A stretch of 64,000 bases of DNA from a bacterium endosymbiont of Escarpia laminata (GTDB lineage Bacteria > Pseudomonadota > Gammaproteobacteria > Chromatiales > Chromatiaceae): the NCBI GenBank assembly GCA_003660235.1, contig QGON01000071.1, positions 310,001 to 374,000 on the forward strand, read 5' to 3'. The notes beneath the pieces were generated by a model. The model did not search any database and had not been told where the DNA came from. It saw only the letters and a program-made list of their open reading frames with translations. Positions within the stretch are counted from its first letter, which is position 1. Each line of letters starts with the position of its first letter. The position numbers and the translations under genes were made by a program. Positions 1 through 9,260 of this stretch are shown here, in pieces.

Positions 1-446
1 TCGAGGTTTGATGCCGCAAACCGTATCGAGGAGATGTCGATGTCGAGATCGCCGATCGTGCCGATCATCGGTTGATTGAGCAGTCCGGGAATAATACGTG
101 CCTTGACGATGCCCTTGAGGTGCTCGGCCTGGTAACTGCCATCGATGTTGACCCCCGCATAACCGTCAAGTTGTTGCCCCGGTCCGCGTAAGCTGAATCG
201 ATAGCGGAGTTTCCCGGTCAGCAGATCCAGCGGCTGGAATCTCCAGGCGGTTGTCCCCAGGTTGACGCCATTGTAGTGAGTTTCCGTAGCGCTGCCTGAC
301 CAAATGGTGCCGCTGCTGTCGGCAAGCGTGAGTGGGGCGATAGTATCGCCAAGCCAGCCCAAAACGTGGCGTGCCGGAGTGGCGGCGATCAGAAACACCA
401 CAAAGCAGCTAATGCCGAGAATGGTTGGGCCTGGCTGAGGTCTCAT
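1..446 (-). CDS. gspN: Type II secretion system protein N (partial, C-terminus beyond window)
   Basis: Inner-membrane bitopic accessory protein of the type II secretion system. The frame starts at an ATG that shares ATGA with the gspM stop, which implies translational coupling. The visible 148 residues begin with a short cytoplasmic tail and one membrane segment (about residues 9-25). They continue with the family's typical stretch around SSGTIWSGSA and a beta-rich periplasmic part. The gene runs off the left edge of the window, so about 100 C-terminal residues are unseen. It is the last visible gene of the minus-strand gsp operon. GspN is dispensable in some systems; its exact role is not settled. 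Confidence 0.88.
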   Translation of the reverse strand, partial: MRPQPGPTILGISCFVVFLIAATPARHVLGWLGDTIAPLTLADSSGTIWSGSATETHYNGVNLGTTAWRFQPLDLLTGKLRYRFSLRGPGQQLDGYAGVNIDGSYQAEHLKGIVKARIIPGLLNQPMIGTIGDLDIDISSIRFAASNL

Positions 447-940
447 TGCGTCGCTCTTTCAAGGTCGAGTCTGGCATTTACCAAACCGGGTTTCTCCTGG
501 CGATCGATGTTCAGGGAGATGATACTGACCACATGGCGTGCCTGGAGTAAGCCCAGCCATTTGATGATGCCATCGAAGGATGCCTGCTCGATCCAGATCT
601 GAACCCGGTCGCTGCCTTGGGGTTTCAGTCGTTTGATTGCATGGCGCAGACGATGTTTTTTGGCGGTGCGGTCGATCAGGGTGAACAGCGCCTCATTTGA
701 GTTTGCCGGAGTGGTTGTACTGCCCTCACCGCGTAGCTGCATGACCTCACTGGCGGCTTTCTGCATCCAGGCCAGATTTTCCTGCCGGTCTTTCAGCTGA
801 TGTGACTGCTGGTCTATCTCCTGTGCGAATGGCAGCCAGAAGAGCAGATAGGCTAGCAGGAGAACAGGCGTGGTCACCCCCGCAATCAGCGCTATACGTT
901 CTTGTGGGGTTTTGGATGAGAGCCACTGGTTGATGTTCAT
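443..940 (-). CDS. gspM: Type II secretion system protein M
   Basis: Inner-membrane platform protein of the type II secretion system, which binds GspL. The 165 residues show a short cytoplasmic N-terminus with the PQERIAL motif, one membrane helix (about residues 20-37), a coiled-coil stretch and a ferredoxin-like periplasmic domain. This architecture and length are normal for GspM. The start codon shares ATGA with the gspL stop, and the stop shares ATGA with the gspN start, so L-M-N are tightly coupled. Confidence 0.92.
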   Translation of the reverse strand: MNINQWLSSKTPQERIALIAGVTTPVLLLAYLLFWLPFAQEIDQQSHQLKDRQENLAWMQKAASEVMQLRGEGSTTTPANSNEALFTLIDRTAKKHRLRHAIKRLKPQGSDRVQIWIEQASFDGIIKWLGLLQARHVVSIISLNIDRQEKPGLVNARLDLERATQ

Positions 941-2175
941 GCCCGGGTTTTCCTGACACGGAGGTGGGATGAAACCTCTTTTTCCTTGGCATTGGCTGAA
1001 CGGATCTCAACTGAGAGGTTCTGTGCTTCAATCTGCTTTTTTAGTTTTTCCAGCGCAGGAAGTTCGCGCGTGGTCAATTGCAGGTCGAGTTGGCCCTCCC
1101 GGTAACTGATATTGTTCAGGCGGCTGCCGGGGATTTTCATAATTTCCGCTGCCGGAATAGAAAAAAGATCGATGAAAGTGTCTCCTTGTTGTTTCTGATC
1201 TTTGCGTAGCTGGCGCAGTTTCTGTTCCATCTGCACTCGTGGATCCACGATACGTTTGATGTTGGGAAATGCGTCGCGGAAAGTCTGAGTGATCCGTTGG
1301 CTTAGCGCCGCATTCTCTCCCTTGAGCCGATAGTGGTCGAGTGATGATGAGACGATGGAAAGTCCCAGAAAAAAGCCGAATAGAATAGCTGCCGGAAGCC
1401 AGCGTTGCCACTTTTGGGCCTGCTTGTCGACTTGACGATAATCTCCCTGCAGCAGGTTGAGTGTCTGTTGCTCAATCAGGTTGTCTGACAGTAGTTGTCT
1501 AAAGTCGCCGTTGTAATCAACATGGGTTATCTCATAGTTGAGATTACCCAATGCCAGGTCGAAGTAGGGTGCGCTGCTGAGAAACGGAGCCTGAATGACC
1601 TCGAGGCGCTCTGGTGGATCTCCCTCTGTCTGGTCAATGGCAAGCCGGAGCAGTTCGGCGAAGTTGACCGGGTCGGCCGCAAATCCGGTATTGTCGCCGG
1701 TGCGAACCAACACCCTCTCATCATCGAGGTAGAGCGTCCAGCGATTGGGTTTACGTGGCAGGGCGAGCAGGTCGGGGTACATGGCCAGCGGGGCGATGCC
1801 GATCTGATGGAATGCATTCAGCCAATCATCGAGCAGCTGTTTTGCGATTACGGCGACCAGGGTCTTACCATCTGGGCTGGAAGGGTGAATCGCGAAATGC
1901 AGTTCCTCCAACTCTTCCGCAAGGTCGTTTTCCAGGGTAAAAGGGACTGCCTGGCGCAGCCGTTGGCGGTTTTTTGTGGGGATGTCGACTTTCGTCAGCA
2001 GCAGTTTGACACTGGGGACCAAAACGACCACGCGCCAGCCAGCCGTCTGTTCAGCCGCCTCTTTCAGTGTGCCGCTGCCAATCGGTCCGCTCTCCGGAGA
2101 TCTGGCGCCAAGTGGATGCCAGCTTACCTGGTTTGCTTCACTATCCAGCAGTCGAATTACCAGTGTGCCAGCCAT
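937..2175 (-). CDS. gspL: Type II secretion system protein L
   Basis: Bitopic inner-membrane protein that recruits the GspE ATPase to the type II secretion platform. It has 412 residues. The cytoplasmic actin-like domain occupies about residues 1-250 (VVVLVPSVKLLLTKVDIP and FTLENDLAEELEELHFAI are typical GspL segments). One membrane helix follows near residues 262-280 (AAILFGFFLGLSIVSS), then a periplasmic coiled coil and ferredoxin-like domain. It lies 3 bases after gspK and overlaps gspM by four bases. Confidence 0.93.
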   Translation of the reverse strand: MAGTLVIRLLDSEANQVSWHPLGARSPESGPIGSGTLKEAAEQTAGWRVVVLVPSVKLLLTKVDIPTKNRQRLRQAVPFTLENDLAEELEELHFAIHPSSPDGKTLVAVIAKQLLDDWLNAFHQIGIAPLAMYPDLLALPRKPNRWTLYLDDERVLVRTGDNTGFAADPVNFAELLRLAIDQTEGDPPERLEVIQAPFLSSAPYFDLALGNLNYEITHVDYNGDFRQLLSDNLIEQQTLNLLQGDYRQVDKQAQKWQRWLPAAILFGFFLGLSIVSSSLDHYRLKGENAALSQRITQTFRDAFPNIKRIVDPRVQMEQKLRQLRKDQKQQGDTFIDLFSIPAAEIMKIPGSRLNNISYREGQLDLQLTTRELPALEKLKKQIEAQNLSVEIRSANAKEKEVSSHLRVRKTRA

Positions 2176-2178
2176 ATT

Positions 2179-3171
2179 TCAGAAGGTTCCCGTTGTCCTC
2201 GACAGAGTATAGACGCCCTTGTCCGTTTTATTGATCAGACAACGGAGGTACTGGTTTGTATTATCCATGCTTATCGATGTCTCCAGAAGGAAGTAGTTGC
2301 TGGATACTGAGTAAGTCTCATCGGCATTCTTCAACGGTTCTTTATTATCGCCTAAAAGCTCGGCGAGTCTATCTTCAAATGCTTTATTATCTGTGAAGGG
2401 TGACTCCTTTCGTTCCGAGGTCAGGGTTTCAGCATCGGAATCAGTCAGAGATTCCACCAGTGCCCGAAGTATAATCGCATCCGCTGTATTTATGTTGATG
2501 GTGGCGGTTTCAGGCAGTGTGGTGACGTGGGGCTCGAGTTTTTCAAAAATTTCCGGGGTGATGCCTTTTATCAGCAGCAGTTCGGTTGGGCTGCTCATGA
2601 GTCCATTGGCTGTCCGGTAGGGGAGGACTCCACCAAGGTATTCATTGTCTTCCGCTCCATCGGGAAATTGCGCGTCGATATCCTGGTCGAGCCAGTCTGA
2701 TACCGCTTGCGCAAGGCCCTCCTCCAGTTCCAGTATGTTCAAAAGACGGCGGAATACTTCGAGGTGTTGCGCCGTCCGGTTTTTGCTCTTTTGATCAGGC
2801 TTTTCGGCCAGGTAGAGATTATTCAGATTGAAGCGTGCCTGCAGGTCGACGATCTGGGCAGCGACCGTTCCCCCTTCGATAGCGGTTATTGGCAATGGTT
2901 TTGCCCAGTCTTCGTCAAGGGCATCGTAGGGGTTTTTTGCCTTTTTGTCCCTTTTTACGTCCCGTATCAGCTGGCCTCGCGCCCACTCTTCGCTGCCCAG
3001 TGCATAGAAATAGGTCTGATCGGTGATCAGTATGTTTGAGGTACGGCGAATGCTCAGCTGTAGAGTCTCGGTCATGGTGACCGCAGCGATGCTCGCTACC
3101 GCTACGATCATGATTGCAGTGATCAGGGCAACGCCTGATTGAGATCGTTTTCTCGGTGATCTGTTTTGCAT
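2179..3171 (-). CDS. gspK: Type II secretion minor pseudopilin K
   Basis: Minor pseudopilin that caps the pseudopilus with GspI and GspJ. The 330 residues begin with a basic leader ending in QSG, followed by VALITAIMIVAVASIAAV. As is usual for GspK, the position after the cleavage site that carries Glu in other pseudopilins is not Glu (here Thr). The large extra domain follows, with NLNNLYL and a helix-hairpin-helix-like segment near LLLIKGITPEIFEKL. The length is normal. It sits between gspJ and gspL with gaps under 10 bases. Confidence 0.93.
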   Translation of the reverse strand: MQNRSPRKRSQSGVALITAIMIVAVASIAAVTMTETLQLSIRRTSNILITDQTYFYALGSEEWARGQLIRDVKRDKKAKNPYDALDEDWAKPLPITAIEGGTVAAQIVDLQARFNLNNLYLAEKPDQKSKNRTAQHLEVFRRLLNILELEEGLAQAVSDWLDQDIDAQFPDGAEDNEYLGGVLPYRTANGLMSSPTELLLIKGITPEIFEKLEPHVTTLPETATININTADAIILRALVESLTDSDAETLTSERKESPFTDNKAFEDRLAELLGDNKEPLKNADETYSVSSNYFLLETSISMDNTNQYLRCLINKTDKGVYTLSRTTGTF

Positions 3172-3179
3172 TTTTCTGG

Positions 3180-3836
3180 CTATTGGGGGTTGCTGTCCAG
3201 TGATGGATCGATATCGGCAACCCGGAAAAGCCGTTGGATTTTTCCCCAGTCTTCGAGTTCCAGGGTGATTTCAATCGCCAGAGGGAGTGGGGCGTTGGTT
3301 TTTTCTTCCAGCTCCCCGGAGACCGGCCAGGATGGGTGAGCTTTCATCTTGTGGTCGAAGAAACGGACCTCAATGTTGGAAATGCCATCTAGAACCTTGG
3401 TGCGTCGTGGTTCGGTCCCATGGGCTCTATCCAGGGTGAGCCAGGTCAGACGGAACAGCTTTTTGTCCTCCAACAGATAGGCAATGCGTTGAAGATTACT
3501 GCGTTGCAGATTGAGCGGATTGGGTCTGCCGCCGCGGGTAAATACCAGCGCTGTCCCCCCATCTCCCCCGGCCTGCATGGCGGGTAGAGGATCGCCGTAT
3601 TCGTCTCTGATCGGGCGAACCCTGGCCTGTTCGATATCACGGCGCATCAGGGTCAGAGCGATCTGTAGGCCCGAGAGGCGATCGATATGCGCTTCAACCT
3701 GAGCCTCGGTGTCGAGTACGACTTTCAGTCCTCTGTAGGCGATGAGAGAGATGATGGAGAAGATCGAGATCGCGATCAGTAACTCCAACAAGGTGAAGCC
3801 GGATTGTTTCAGGTCTGCTTGGGTGGCGGCGTTCAT
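3180..3836 (-). CDS. gspJ: Type II secretion minor pseudopilin J
   Basis: Minor pseudopilin of the type II secretion tip complex (I-J-K-H). The 218 residues carry a prepilin peptidase site SG|FTLLELLIAISIFS with the conserved Glu at +5. The body has the GspJ pattern LMRRDIEQARVRPIRDEYGD and a central RGG-type loop. It starts 12 bases after gspI ends and reads straight into gspK. Confidence 0.93.
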   Translation of the reverse strand: MNAATQADLKQSGFTLLELLIAISIFSIISLIAYRGLKVVLDTEAQVEAHIDRLSGLQIALTLMRRDIEQARVRPIRDEYGDPLPAMQAGGDGGTALVFTRGGRPNPLNLQRSNLQRIAYLLEDKKLFRLTWLTLDRAHGTEPRRTKVLDGISNIEVRFFDHKMKAHPSWPVSGELEEKTNAPLPLAIEITLELEDWGKIQRLFRVADIDPSLDSNPQ

Positions 3837-3848
3837 GATGTCAACGCC

Positions 3849-4250
3849 CTAGAAAGGCTGGCCGATAAAACTGACCAGACGTGTGACTGAGGCGTCGTCA
3901 TCACTATTGCGGAAGACGCTTATCTCGACCTGTCTGACCCGGTTGTCCTGGGTGTTGGTGATTTTGCTCTTCCAGTGCCATTCACGCAGCCCCATTTCAC
4001 TCTTGCCGGTACTCGTCCCCTGCGGTGGCCAACTCCGGCTGACCTGAATCTGAGTAAGTTGGTTCATGGCGACCCAGTGTGCCATTGTTTTATCTCGCAG
4101 ATGTTCTGCGTTCAGAGACTGATTTGCTGAAACCTTTACGACGGAGGCCAGAGCGATGGCAAGAATTGCCAGCGCAACCAGGACCTCGAGCAGTGTGAAT
4201 CCCTGCTGACGGGTGGTGGGTTTTTGCAGTTGCTTAGGGTTCGGAAACAT
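3849..4250 (-). CDS. gspI: Type II secretion minor pseudopilin I
   Basis: Minor pseudopilin and nucleator of the tip complex. The 133 residues have cleavage site QQG|FTLLEVLVALAILAIAL and the GspI motif NQSLNAEHLRDKTMAHWVAMNQL. The length is typical. The start lies inside the end of gspH (17-base overlap), so the two genes are probably translationally coupled. Confidence 0.93.
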   Translation of the reverse strand: MFPNPKQLQKPTTRQQGFTLLEVLVALAILAIALASVVKVSANQSLNAEHLRDKTMAHWVAMNQLTQIQVSRSWPPQGTSTGKSEMGLREWHWKSKITNTQDNRVRQVEISVFRNSDDDASVTRLVSFIGQPF

Positions 4251-4779
4251 GGTCCAGGCTGAGCTCTCCGATCTCGGTGCCTTTCAGCAGAAAGTAGTCG
4301 TCGGTGATTTCTGATGTGATCTTTACTTCAAACGGGGTGATTTCCCCACTGGTGAAAAAAATTATATCCGGCGTTTTTTTCTGTTTTTCCCGCCTGATCG
4401 GCTCATCGGCCATCAAGTCAAAGGATATTTCCTCAGGCAGGGAGCGCTTTCTGAATATGCGCTCCTCCAGTGGTTTCCAGGTCTTCTCCTGCAGGATGAG
4501 GAATTCGTAATGCTCCTCCTCAACCAGTGCGCCGATGATGTTGGAGCGGAGAAGCGCCTCTTCAGCCGCCAGGTCAACCAGGGTGAAGAATCGCCGTGCC
4601 TCGGTTCTCAGTGCGTCGGAAGGGGATGAACTCCCTATTGAGACCACCACATAGTTGACCAGTATCCCAATGATAAGGACGACTACCATGACCTCGATCA
4701 GGGTGAAACCACCACTGATCCGGGCAGATTTGGTTTTCTGATAACCCATTCGCAATAGCTTCATTGAGTGGCGCTTCAT
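4234..4779 (-). CDS. gspH: Type II secretion minor pseudopilin H
   Basis: Minor pseudopilin linking the tip complex to the GspG shaft. The 181 residues carry cleavage site GG|FTLIEVMVVVLIIGILV with Glu at +5, then a GspH-like body containing RTEARRFFTLVDLAAEEALL. The leader before the cleavage site is rather long (24 residues). An internal Met at residue 6 is an alternative start that would give a more usual leader; neither has an obvious ribosome-binding site. Confidence 0.9.
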   Translation of the reverse strand: MKRHSMKLLRMGYQKTKSARISGGFTLIEVMVVVLIIGILVNYVVVSIGSSSPSDALRTEARRFFTLVDLAAEEALLRSNIIGALVEEEHYEFLILQEKTWKPLEERIFRKRSLPEEISFDLMADEPIRREKQKKTPDIIFFTSGEITPFEVKITSEITDDYFLLKGTEIGELSLDHVSEP

Positions 4780-4815
4780 CTTCGAGGCCGAGCTTTCAGA
4801 GACCGGGCAGACCCG

Positions 4816-5313
4816 TCACTCCAGGTTCCAGTTACCGACATCATCTTCAGTGGATTGAGTATCGACCCCGGTGGAGTAGATGTCGATGGCCCCATGGCTG
4901 CCTGGGTTGAGAAACAGGTAGGGGCTACCCCAGGGATCCTTGGGTAGCCGGTCGACATAACCCCCGTCCTTCCAGTTTTTGGGTTCCGGGGCGCCGGCGG
5001 GTTTGCTTACGAGTGCTTCAAGCCCCTGGTCTGTGCTGGGGTACATCATATTGTCCAGGCGATAGAGATTGAGGGCGGCTTCGATGGCCCTGATATCACT
5101 CTTGGCCTTAGTCATCCTGGCCTGTTCAGGGCGATCCATAATCTTGGGTACTACGATCGCCGCCAGAATGCTGAGAATCACAACGACAACCATGACCTCG
5201 ATAAGCGTGAAGCCGGAAACCCAACGTTTGGGTGTGACTAAAGAGGGGTGTTTTCTGAAAGCAGATGGTTGCATTGAATCGGCCTGTCTGGAGATGGGGT
5301 TGGTTGATCTCAT
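4816..5313 (-). CDS. gspG: Type II secretion major pseudopilin G
   Basis: Main shaft subunit of the type II pseudopilus. It has cleavage site SG|FTLIEVMVVVVILSILAAIVVPK and the calcium-loop and C-terminal pattern (MYPSTDQGLEALV, YVDRLPKDPWGSPY, ENDVGNW-like end). The frame gives 165 residues; Met14 (position 5274) would give 152, nearer the usual 140-150. No convincing ribosome-binding site distinguishes them, so the start is uncertain by 39 bases. It is the first gene of the visible minus-strand gsp run, so the operon promoter should lie upstream in the divergent spacer unless gspC-F precede it elsewhere. Confidence 0.92.
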   Translation of the reverse strand: MRSTNPISRQADSMQPSAFRKHPSLVTPKRWVSGFTLIEVMVVVVILSILAAIVVPKIMDRPEQARMTKAKSDIRAIEAALNLYRLDNMMYPSTDQGLEALVSKPAGAPEPKNWKDGGYVDRLPKDPWGSPYLFLNPGSHGAIDIYSTGVDTQSTEDDVGNWNLE

Positions 5314-5805
5314 GATTATTGAGTATTTGTGCTTTAAGATTAGTGAGTTAGGATGTGCTTTTCCACTGTTTCCTCAATCACTGGATGCTATGCAGAGCAT
5401 GATGACACATTTCCACAGGTGAATTGTGACGGGGTTTTCTCTATAGTACACCCGGTACCCGTAGAGGGGGTATCAAGTGGCAGTTTTCAGTAAGTGGCCT
5501 AGTAAATAAATCGGCTCTAACTGCTTGATAACAAAAATATTAATAGGAATTTTGCTGCATCCCATGTTCTGTGTGGGTGGCTATTGTGACTGTTGTTCCT
5601 GCCAGGCGTTCAACTTCTTTGTCTCTCTGCCGCCATGTTTTTAAATAAGTGGATGTTGTTTTGAACAGGGTTGCCCGTGTTTAACGGGCCTCCCCCAAGC
5701 TGGGATTTCGTTCTGTTTTGGAGAGGGCTTCAAGCCTGTCCACACCTTGAATAACTGCGATGGGTTGAATCTGGGAATGACAGGGAAGGTACGAGGTTTG
5801 TTGCG
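5314..5805. other. Divergent spacer between gspG and prsK
   Basis: About 490 bases without a gene. They must hold the promoters for the leftward gsp operon and the rightward prs locus. A hairpin (GCCCGT at 5673, ACGGGC at 5684) is followed by CCTCCCC rather than a T-run, so it is not a clear terminator. I looked for a sigma-54 -24/-12 element (TGGCAC-N5-TTGC) because prsR encodes a sigma-54 activator, and found no convincing match. Confidence 0.5.
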
Positions 5806-7902
5806 GTGAGTGTCGGTATCATCGGCTATTCGTTGGCAGCGTTGTTTTTCTTTCTGTTCAGTGCGTTGCTTTTAACCAGCTGGCGCGGCAGGATTGAAGG
5901 CATTGTCTTGCTTTCGGCCGTGGCGGTTACCGGCTTTTGGGGACTGTCGGCGGTTTTTCTACTGCTGCAGGAGACTGCGCTCACTGTAGGCGTCTATTTT
6001 ACCCTTGAGGTTGCCAGAAATATCGCCTGGTTCGTGTTTCTGCTGCGCCTGTTGCAGCCACTTTTGCAGTCATCCAGCGGGGATGTACGTATCCTCCGCT
6101 TTCTGCCCGCGCTTGTCCTGGGTGTCTCTGTCGTCCTCTTTGGACTTGGGCTGCTGGCCTCGAACTATCCAAATCTGGTGGTTCTTCCCATGGCGGCAAG
6201 TCTACAGCTGTTTGGGCATCTGGGCTTTGCCATTACCGGGCTGACTCTGGTCGAGCAGCTTTTCCGCAATACGCGTCTTGAACAGCGCTGGGCCGTGAAA
6301 TACCTCTATTTTGGTATCGGTGCGCTGTTCGTGTTCGATTTTTTCCTCTACGCAGATGCACTGCTGTTTAAACAGATTGATAGCGATTTATGGCAGGCCC
6401 GTGGGTTTATCAATGCACTGGTGGTGCCCATGTTGGTCGTGGCTGCAGCCCGTAACCCAAGTTGGTCGGTCAAGATTTTTATCTCAAGGAAAGCGGTTTT
6501 CCATACCACCGGTTTGCTGGGAGCAGGTGTCTATCTGCTGATAATGTCAGCGGTTGGTTACTATATTCGCTTCTATGGTGGCTCCTGGGGAAAGGCTGCC
6601 CAAGTGATTTTTCTATTCATGGCCATAGCAACGCTGACGGCCATTCTCTTCTCCAGTCACCTCAGATCCCGAGTTAAAGTCTTTCTCAGCAAACACTTTT
6701 TTCGCTACAAATATGATTATCGGGAAGAGTGGCTTCGCATCATCCATACTCTGTCTGAGGGTGAGCCTGGTCCGAGGATCCGTGAGCGGGTGATTAAAGC
6801 CGTCGCTGACCTTGTTGACTCCGGCGGGGGGGTTCTCTGGTTGCGCGACGACAGCGGTAACTATCCCTGTGTCAGCCACTGGCAGGTACCTTTGTGTCAG
6901 TTCACTGTTAAGTCGGAGAGCTCTCTCGTAGACTTTTTTATCGCAAAGGACTGGATTATCGATCTCGAAGAACTAAAATCATCTCCAGCGCTTTATGAGG
7001 GGCTCGAGCTGCCTGATTGGGTGAGGGATGTGAAAGACGCCTGGTTGCTTGTGCCGATTAGGCACCATGGTGATCTGTTGGGGTTTCTAGTCCTGATCCG
7101 GCCTAGGGCGCCAAGGCAAATTAACTGGGAAGACAGGGACTTACTGAAAACTGCTTCGCAGCAGGCAGCCAGCTATCTGGCGCTGATGCAGGCCTCTGAA
7201 GCGTTGGCCAGGGCCAATCAGTTTGAAGCTTTCAATCGTCTTTCCGCTTTTGTTGTCCACGATCTGAAAAACCTCGTTGCTCAACTTGAATTGGTTGTAA
7301 CCAATGCAGTCCGTCACAAAAATAACCCTGAATTTATGGAGGATGCCATCGGAACCGTGGATAATGCGGCCAACAAGATGAGCCGTCTGCTCGCACAGTT
7401 GCGAAAAGGGCGGTTTGAAAAAAGCAGTGCCCAAGTGTTTCCTGTGGCGGAGGCGTTGCAGGAAGCAGCAAGGGAACACGCTGGATTTTTGCCGCGGCCG
7501 GAGCTGGCAATTTCTGATGAAGAGGTCAGAGTGGTCGCTGACAAGGACCGTTTTGCCGCAGTAATAGGACATTTGATCAAAAATGCCCAGGAGGCAACGC
7601 CCGATGATGGCTATGTGCGGTTGGCTATGTGTGCGATGCCTGGTCAGATTGAGATCACCATTGAAGACAATGGCTCGGGGATGGATGAGACATTCATTCG
7701 TGATCATCTGTTTCAACCTTTTGAAACTACCAAGGGAAATGCCGGCATGGGGGTTGGCGTCTATGAAAGCCGGGAGTTTGTCCGGGCGCTTGGTGGTCAG
7801 ATAGCTGTGACCAGCAGGATTGGTAAGGGCACAAAGTTTTCTGTGACTATACCGATTCGGATTGAGGAAGAAGAGGATATGCAAATGGAGATCTCGCATT
7901 GA
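5806..7902 (+). CDS. prsK: PEP-CTERM system histidine kinase PrsK
   Basis: Sensor kinase of the exosortase/PEP-CTERM expression system, partner of the PrsR activator. It has 698 residues: a multi-helix membrane sensor over about residues 1-290, a GAF-like domain (about 310-460), the phospho-acceptor region VHDLKNLVAQL with His485, and an ATPase domain with N-box IGHLIKNAQEA near residue 590, then EDNGSGM and GNAGMGVGVY. This order is diagnostic of the PrsK family. The start is GTG; upstream the frame closes at a TAA near 5752 without ATG, and ACGAGG precedes the GTG. It overlaps prsR in the tetranucleotide TTGA. Confidence 0.9.
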   Translation: MSVGIIGYSLAALFFFLFSALLLTSWRGRIEGIVLLSAVAVTGFWGLSAVFLLLQETALTVGVYFTLEVARNIAWFVFLLRLLQPLLQSSSGDVRILRFLPALVLGVSVVLFGLGLLASNYPNLVVLPMAASLQLFGHLGFAITGLTLVEQLFRNTRLEQRWAVKYLYFGIGALFVFDFFLYADALLFKQIDSDLWQARGFINALVVPMLVVAAARNPSWSVKIFISRKAVFHTTGLLGAGVYLLIMSAVGYYIRFYGGSWGKAAQVIFLFMAIATLTAILFSSHLRSRVKVFLSKHFFRYKYDYREEWLRIIHTLSEGEPGPRIRERVIKAVADLVDSGGGVLWLRDDSGNYPCVSHWQVPLCQFTVKSESSLVDFFIAKDWIIDLEELKSSPALYEGLELPDWVRDVKDAWLLVPIRHHGDLLGFLVLIRPRAPRQINWEDRDLLKTASQQAASYLALMQASEALARANQFEAFNRLSAFVVHDLKNLVAQLELVVTNAVRHKNNPEFMEDAIGTVDNAANKMSRLLAQLRKGRFEKSSAQVFPVAEALQEAAREHAGFLPRPELAISDEEVRVVADKDRFAAVIGHLIKNAQEATPDDGYVRLAMCAMPGQIEITIEDNGSGMDETFIRDHLFQPFETTKGNAGMGVGVYESREFVRALGGQIAVTSRIGKGTKFSVTIPIRIEEEEDMQMEISH

Positions 7903-9260
7903 GCAGTGGAAATGAGTTGTTGCGGTCACTATTGATCGTGGAAGACGACCCGGGACTGCAGAGTCAGTTAAAATGGTGTTTCGATGGCTACGAGGTTCAG
8001 ATTGCCGGCGATCGGGCGTCAGCCATAGCAGTATTGAGGCGAGTTGCCCCACCAGTCATTACGCTGGATCTCGGTTTGCCGCCGGATCCTGCAAATGTGA
8101 GCGAGGGGATTGCAACCTTGAAAGAGGTTTTGCGTCTGGCTCCCCGAACCAAGGTGATTGTTGTGACAGGGAACGACGATCGTACCAATGCACTGAAAGC
8201 ACTGGAACTTGGAGCCTATGATTTTTATCAGAAGCCAATCGACTCGGTTGTGCTGAAGGTCATAATTGATCGAGCGTATCAGCTCTATGAGCTGGAAGAG
8301 GAGAACCGAAATCTCGCGATGCGGCAGGGGAAATCTCCGCTGGATGGGGTTATAGCCAATAGTCCGGAAATGCTGGATGTCTGCCGGATTATCGAAAAGG
8401 TGGGTCCGACGGATGCTACCACCCTGCTATTGGGTGAGAGTGGGACTGGTAAAGAGGTACTTGCCAAGGCGATCCATGAAATCAGTGCCAGAAATGAGCA
8501 GCCATTTGTTGCTATTAACTGTGCTTCTATACCGGACACTTTGCTTGAAAGCGAACTTTTCGGCTATGAGAAAGGTGCATTTACCGGTGCTGTTAAAAGG
8601 ACGCTGGGCAAGATTGAGCATGCGAGTGGAGGAACGCTGTTCCTGGATGAGATTGGTGATATGCCTTTATCGCTACAGGCAAAGCTGCTGCGTTTTCTGC
8701 AGGAACGGGTGATTGAGCGGGTTGGCGGACGTGCTGAGATTCCAGTGGATGTCAGGGTGATCTGCGCCACGAACCGGGATCTCGATGAGATGATCCGCAG
8801 TGGGACTTTCCGTGAGGACCTTTTCTATCGAGTGAGTGAAATCACGATCGACATTCCACCACTGCGTGACCGGGCTGGAGATGCGGTGTTGCTGGCGTGG
8901 GCATTTTTGGCAAAATTTTCCGCTCAGAACTCAACCAAGGTCAGAGGGTTTAGCAAAGAAGCACTGCGGTCTATTGAGGACTATTCATGGCCTGGCAACG
9001 TGCGTGAGCTGGAAAACAAAATAAAACGCGCAGTCATTATGGCGGAGGGTTCGCAAATCTCAGCAGAAGAGTTGCAATTGAGCGTAGGATCAGAAGAGAG
9101 TCAGCCTTTTAATTTGCGTGAAGTTAGAGATCGGGCTGAAGCAAGTGCAGTGTCGCGCGCCCTGACTTATGTCGAAGGGAATGTTTCCAAAGCGGCCGAA
9201 TTGCTCGGCGTGAGCCGTCCAACACTCTATGATCTTGTGAATAAATATGGTCTCAAATAG
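7899..9260 (+). CDS. prsR: PEP-CTERM-box response regulator PrsR (sigma-54 activator)
   Basis: NtrC-type transcription activator expected to switch on PEP-CTERM genes together with sigma-54. It has 453 residues: a receiver domain with Asp57 as phosphorylation site, an AAA+ domain with Walker A GESGTGKE (residues 179-186), the sigma-54 contact motif GAFTGA, Walker B FLDEIGD, and a Fis-type helix-turn-helix at the C-terminus (VSKAAELLGVSRPTLY). The start is TTG, overlapping the prsK stop, with GGAG 8 bases upstream. Its target promoters are probably elsewhere, since no PEP-CTERM substrate gene lies in this window. Confidence 0.93.
   Translation: MSSGNELLRSLLIVEDDPGLQSQLKWCFDGYEVQIAGDRASAIAVLRRVAPPVITLDLGLPPDPANVSEGIATLKEVLRLAPRTKVIVVTGNDDRTNALKALELGAYDFYQKPIDSVVLKVIIDRAYQLYELEEENRNLAMRQGKSPLDGVIANSPEMLDVCRIIEKVGPTDATTLLLGESGTGKEVLAKAIHEISARNEQPFVAINCASIPDTLLESELFGYEKGAFTGAVKRTLGKIEHASGGTLFLDEIGDMPLSLQAKLLRFLQERVIERVGGRAEIPVDVRVICATNRDLDEMIRSGTFREDLFYRVSEITIDIPPLRDRAGDAVLLAWAFLAKFSAQNSTKVRGFSKEALRSIEDYSWPGNVRELENKIKRAVIMAEGSQISAEELQLSVGSEESQPFNLREVRDRAEASAVSRALTYVEGNVSKAAELLGVSRPTLYDLVNKYGLK

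Noticed and set aside
5314-5805. Possible sigma-54 promoter for the prs locus
   Set aside because: No match with the needed GG-N10-GC spacing was found, although PrsR is a sigma-54 activator.
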